This document shows positions 5,388 to 7,007 of a DNA stretch of 7,007 bases, in pieces; position 1 is the first letter of the stretch; each line of letters opens with the position of its first letter. The stretch is from CAZUZD01 sp964624465 (GTDB lineage: Bacteria; Planctomycetota; Planctomycetia; Isosphaerales; Isosphaeraceae). The DNA lies in contig CAZUZD010000314.1 in the NCBI GenBank assembly GCA_964624465.1, positions 1 to 7,007 of the forward strand. Direction: 5' to 3'. A program made the position numbers and the translations under genes. Below the pieces are notes generated by a model. It was not told the origin of the DNA and did no database searches. It saw nothing but the letters and a program-made list of their open reading frames with translations.

Positions 5388-7007
5388 TCAGGCCCCGGCC
5401 GCGGGGCCGAGCACGCCAGCGCAGCGGGCGCAGAGGGTCGGGTGGGCAGGGTCCTGGCCCACGGTCGGCCGCAGGTTCCAGCACCGCTCGCACTTGGCGT
5501 GCGGCGACTTCTCGGCGGTCGCAACGGCCTCGGTCCGGCCCGCCTCGCCCACGACCCGCACCTCGGAGACGATGCAGAGGGTCGCCAGCAGCTCGGCCTT
5601 GGCCGCCATGCCCGGGGCGGCGTCCTCGGGCACGCGCAGAGTCACCAACGCTTCCTGGTTGCTGCCGATCCGCTTCTCCTTGCGGGCCGGCTCGATGGCC
5701 GTCGCGAAGATAAAGTCCCGTTCTTTCAGCAGCTGGGGGATCCGCTCGGCGATCGGCAGTTCGTCAATGCGAGAGTCGGGCTCGGGCCAATCGGCCAGGT
5801 GCACGCTCGCGGGCTTGCCGGCCGTCGCGGGCAGGAACTCCCAGAGCTCCTCGGTCGTGTGCGGCAGGATCGGAGCGAGCAGCCGCATCAGGACGTCGTG
5901 CAGCCTGGCCAGCACGAACTGGGCGCCGCGACGCTCGGGGCCGTCGGGCCGCTCGGCATAGAGGCGGTCCTTGAGCACGTCCAGGTAGAACGACGACAGG
6001 TCGACGGCGCAGAACTGGTAGATCCGCTGGTAGACCTTGTAGAACTCGAACCGCTCGTAGGCGGCCGTCACGTCGCGGATCACGCTGTTGAGCTGCCCGA
6101 GCGCCCAGCGGTCGATCTCGTGAAGGGTGGCCGGGTCGACGGCGGTCGGGTCGAAGGTGCCGTAGTCCTCGAGGTTGCCCAGGAAGTAGCGGAAGGTGTT
6201 GCGGATCTTCCGGTACGCCTCGCTGGCCTCCTTGATGCCGCGGACGCTCATGCGGACGTCGTCGGCGTAGTCGAGGCTGGCGACGTAGAGCCGCAGCACG
6301 TCGGCGCCGTACTGCTCGGTGGTGCTCACCGCCGGGATCACGTTGCCCAGCGACTTGGACATCTTGCGGCCCGAGTCGTCGACCACGAAGCCGTGCGTCA
6401 GCACCGTCTCGAACGGCGCCCGGCCGCTGCCGGCCACGCCGGTGAGCAGGCTCGACATGAACCAGCCACGGTGCTGGTCCGAGCCCTCCAGGTACATGAA
6501 GGCCGGATACCCCAGCTCGAAGTTCTGCGACAGCACGGCGCGGTGGCTGGCGCCCGACTCGAACCAGACGTCGAGGATGTCGTGCGTCTTCGCGAAGTGC
6601 GTCGAGCCGCAGCCGGCGCACGTCGCCCCCGGCGGCAGCAGCTCCTCGGCCGGCCGGGCGTACCAGGCGTCGGCCCCCTCGCGGGCGAAGAGGTCGCGGA
6701 CGTGGCGGACCGACTCGGCCGTCAGCAGCATCTGGTGGCAGGTGGTGCAGCTGAAGGCCGGGATCGGCACGCCCCACTGCCGCTGGCGGCTGATGCACCA
6801 GTCCGGCCGGTTGCCGACCATCGCCTCGATCCGCGACTGGCCCCAGCCCGGCAGCCAGCGCACGTCGTCCTGGATGATCTTGAGCGTCCGCTGCCGCAGG
6901 TCGTCGTGGTCGACACCGATGAACCACTGGTCGGTGTCGCGGTAGATCTCCGTCTTCTTGCAGCGCCAGCAGTGCGGGTAGCTGTGCTGGACCTGGAACG
7001 TGTGGTG
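5388..7007 (-). CDS. ileS: Isoleucine--tRNA ligase, C-terminal 539 residues (5' end outside window)
   Basis: The frame is open from the window edge (codon at 7005-7007) to TGA at 5388-5390. The product is a class I aminoacyl-tRNA synthetase that charges tRNA-Ile in the cytoplasm. Numbering from the edge: H-S-Y-P-H-C-W-R-C at 8-16 and W-C-I-S-R-Q-R-Q-W-G-V-P-I-P at 70-83 are IleRS catalytic-core signatures. D-V-W-F-E-S-G-A-S-H lies at 146-155, and KMSKS at 215-219 (bases 6351-6365), which binds ATP. CxxC pairs at 87/90 and 130/133 probably form the zinc knuckle found in one group of bacterial IleRS. The anticodon-binding helical domain spans about 298-390, from I-D-R-W to E-E-L-W-E-F-L-P. The C-terminal zinc finger has CxxC pairs at 506/509 and 526/529 (bases 5421-5492). 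All visible signatures are intact. The N-terminal HIGH motif and most of the CP1 editing domain lie outside. The gene is about 57 percent visible if of normal length. Confidence 0.97.
   Translation of the reverse strand, partial: HHTFQVQHSYPHCWRCKKTEIYRDTDQWFIGVDHDDLRQRTLKIIQDDVRWLPGWGQSRIEAMVGNRPDWCISRQRQWGVPIPAFSCTTCHQMLLTAESVRHVRDLFAREGADAWYARPAEELLPPGATCAGCGSTHFAKTHDILDVWFESGASHRAVLSQNFELGYPAFMYLEGSDQHRGWFMSSLLTGVAGSGRAPFETVLTHGFVVDDSGRKMSKSLGNVIPAVSTTEQYGADVLRLYVASLDYADDVRMSVRGIKEASEAYRKIRNTFRYFLGNLEDYGTFDPTAVDPATLHEIDRWALGQLNSVIRDVTAAYERFEFYKVYQRIYQFCAVDLSSFYLDVLKDRLYAERPDGPERRGAQFVLARLHDVLMRLLAPILPHTTEELWEFLPATAGKPASVHLADWPEPDSRIDELPIAERIPQLLKERDFIFATAIEPARKEKRIGSNQEALVTLRVPEDAAPGMAAKAELLATLCIVSEVRVVGEAGRTEAVATAEKSPHAKCERCWNLRPTVGQDPAHPTLCARCAGVLGPAAGA

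Noticed and set aside
5764..6927. A 387-codon minus-strand frame within ileS
   Set aside because: Out-of-frame reading of ileS. The ileS frame carries every expected synthetase motif.
1..7007. Mobile element, CRISPR array, tRNA/rRNA or defence system
   Set aside because: No transposase, integrase, terminal repeats, spaced identical repeats or RNA gene signatures are seen. The only repeats are inside two coding regions.

Overview
The window is high-GC bacterial chromosome, most likely from a planctomycete of the Isosphaeraceae/Gemmataceae type. The main evidence is a secreted CARDB-type protein that opens with an N-terminal FEPLEDRRLLS signature (the LEP-x-x-LL type common on planctomycete extracellular proteins). 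A PurN with the variant SGGGTTLQNLID loop and a Gly/Pro-rich secreted repeat protein fit the same picture. The assignment rests on recalled family features, not on a database search.

Layout, left to right. (1) The window opens inside the 3' end of a plus-strand malate dehydrogenase gene (2-271), followed by a GC-rich stem-loop. (2) A 193-base spacer holds a good sigma70-like promoter candidate (TTGACC-17-TACTGT) and a strong ribosome binding site for a 674-aa Thr/Ala-rich exported protein with three CARDB-like beta-sandwich units (465-2489). (3) A 221-base spacer, locally A/T-rich, carries a second promoter candidate (TTGAAG-17-TATGCT) and a perfect 15-bp palindrome at the expected transcription start. 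It drives a 262-aa alpha/beta-hydrolase-fold protein (2711-3499). This protein appears to have lost two of the three catalytic residues of its family: the nucleophile elbow reads GVGEG and the acid position is Asn. (4) A perfect hairpin at 3540-3562 separates it from the convergent minus-strand genes. (5) The minus-strand block, in transcription order, is ileS (isoleucyl-tRNA synthetase, truncated by the window edge, 7007-5388), a 300-aa signal-peptide-bearing Gly-rich tandem repeat protein (5220-4318), and purN (GAR formyltransferase, 4250-3582).

Three of the genes are housekeeping: mdh (central carbon metabolism), ileS (translation) and purN (purine synthesis). They alternate with three lineage-type genes: the CARDB protein, the degenerate hydrolase and the Gly-rich repeat protein. 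No mobile element, CRISPR array, tRNA or rRNA is visible. I see no clear multi-gene novel system. The most unusual items are the probable pseudoenzyme with its palindromic leader and the two low-complexity or repeat-built secreted proteins.
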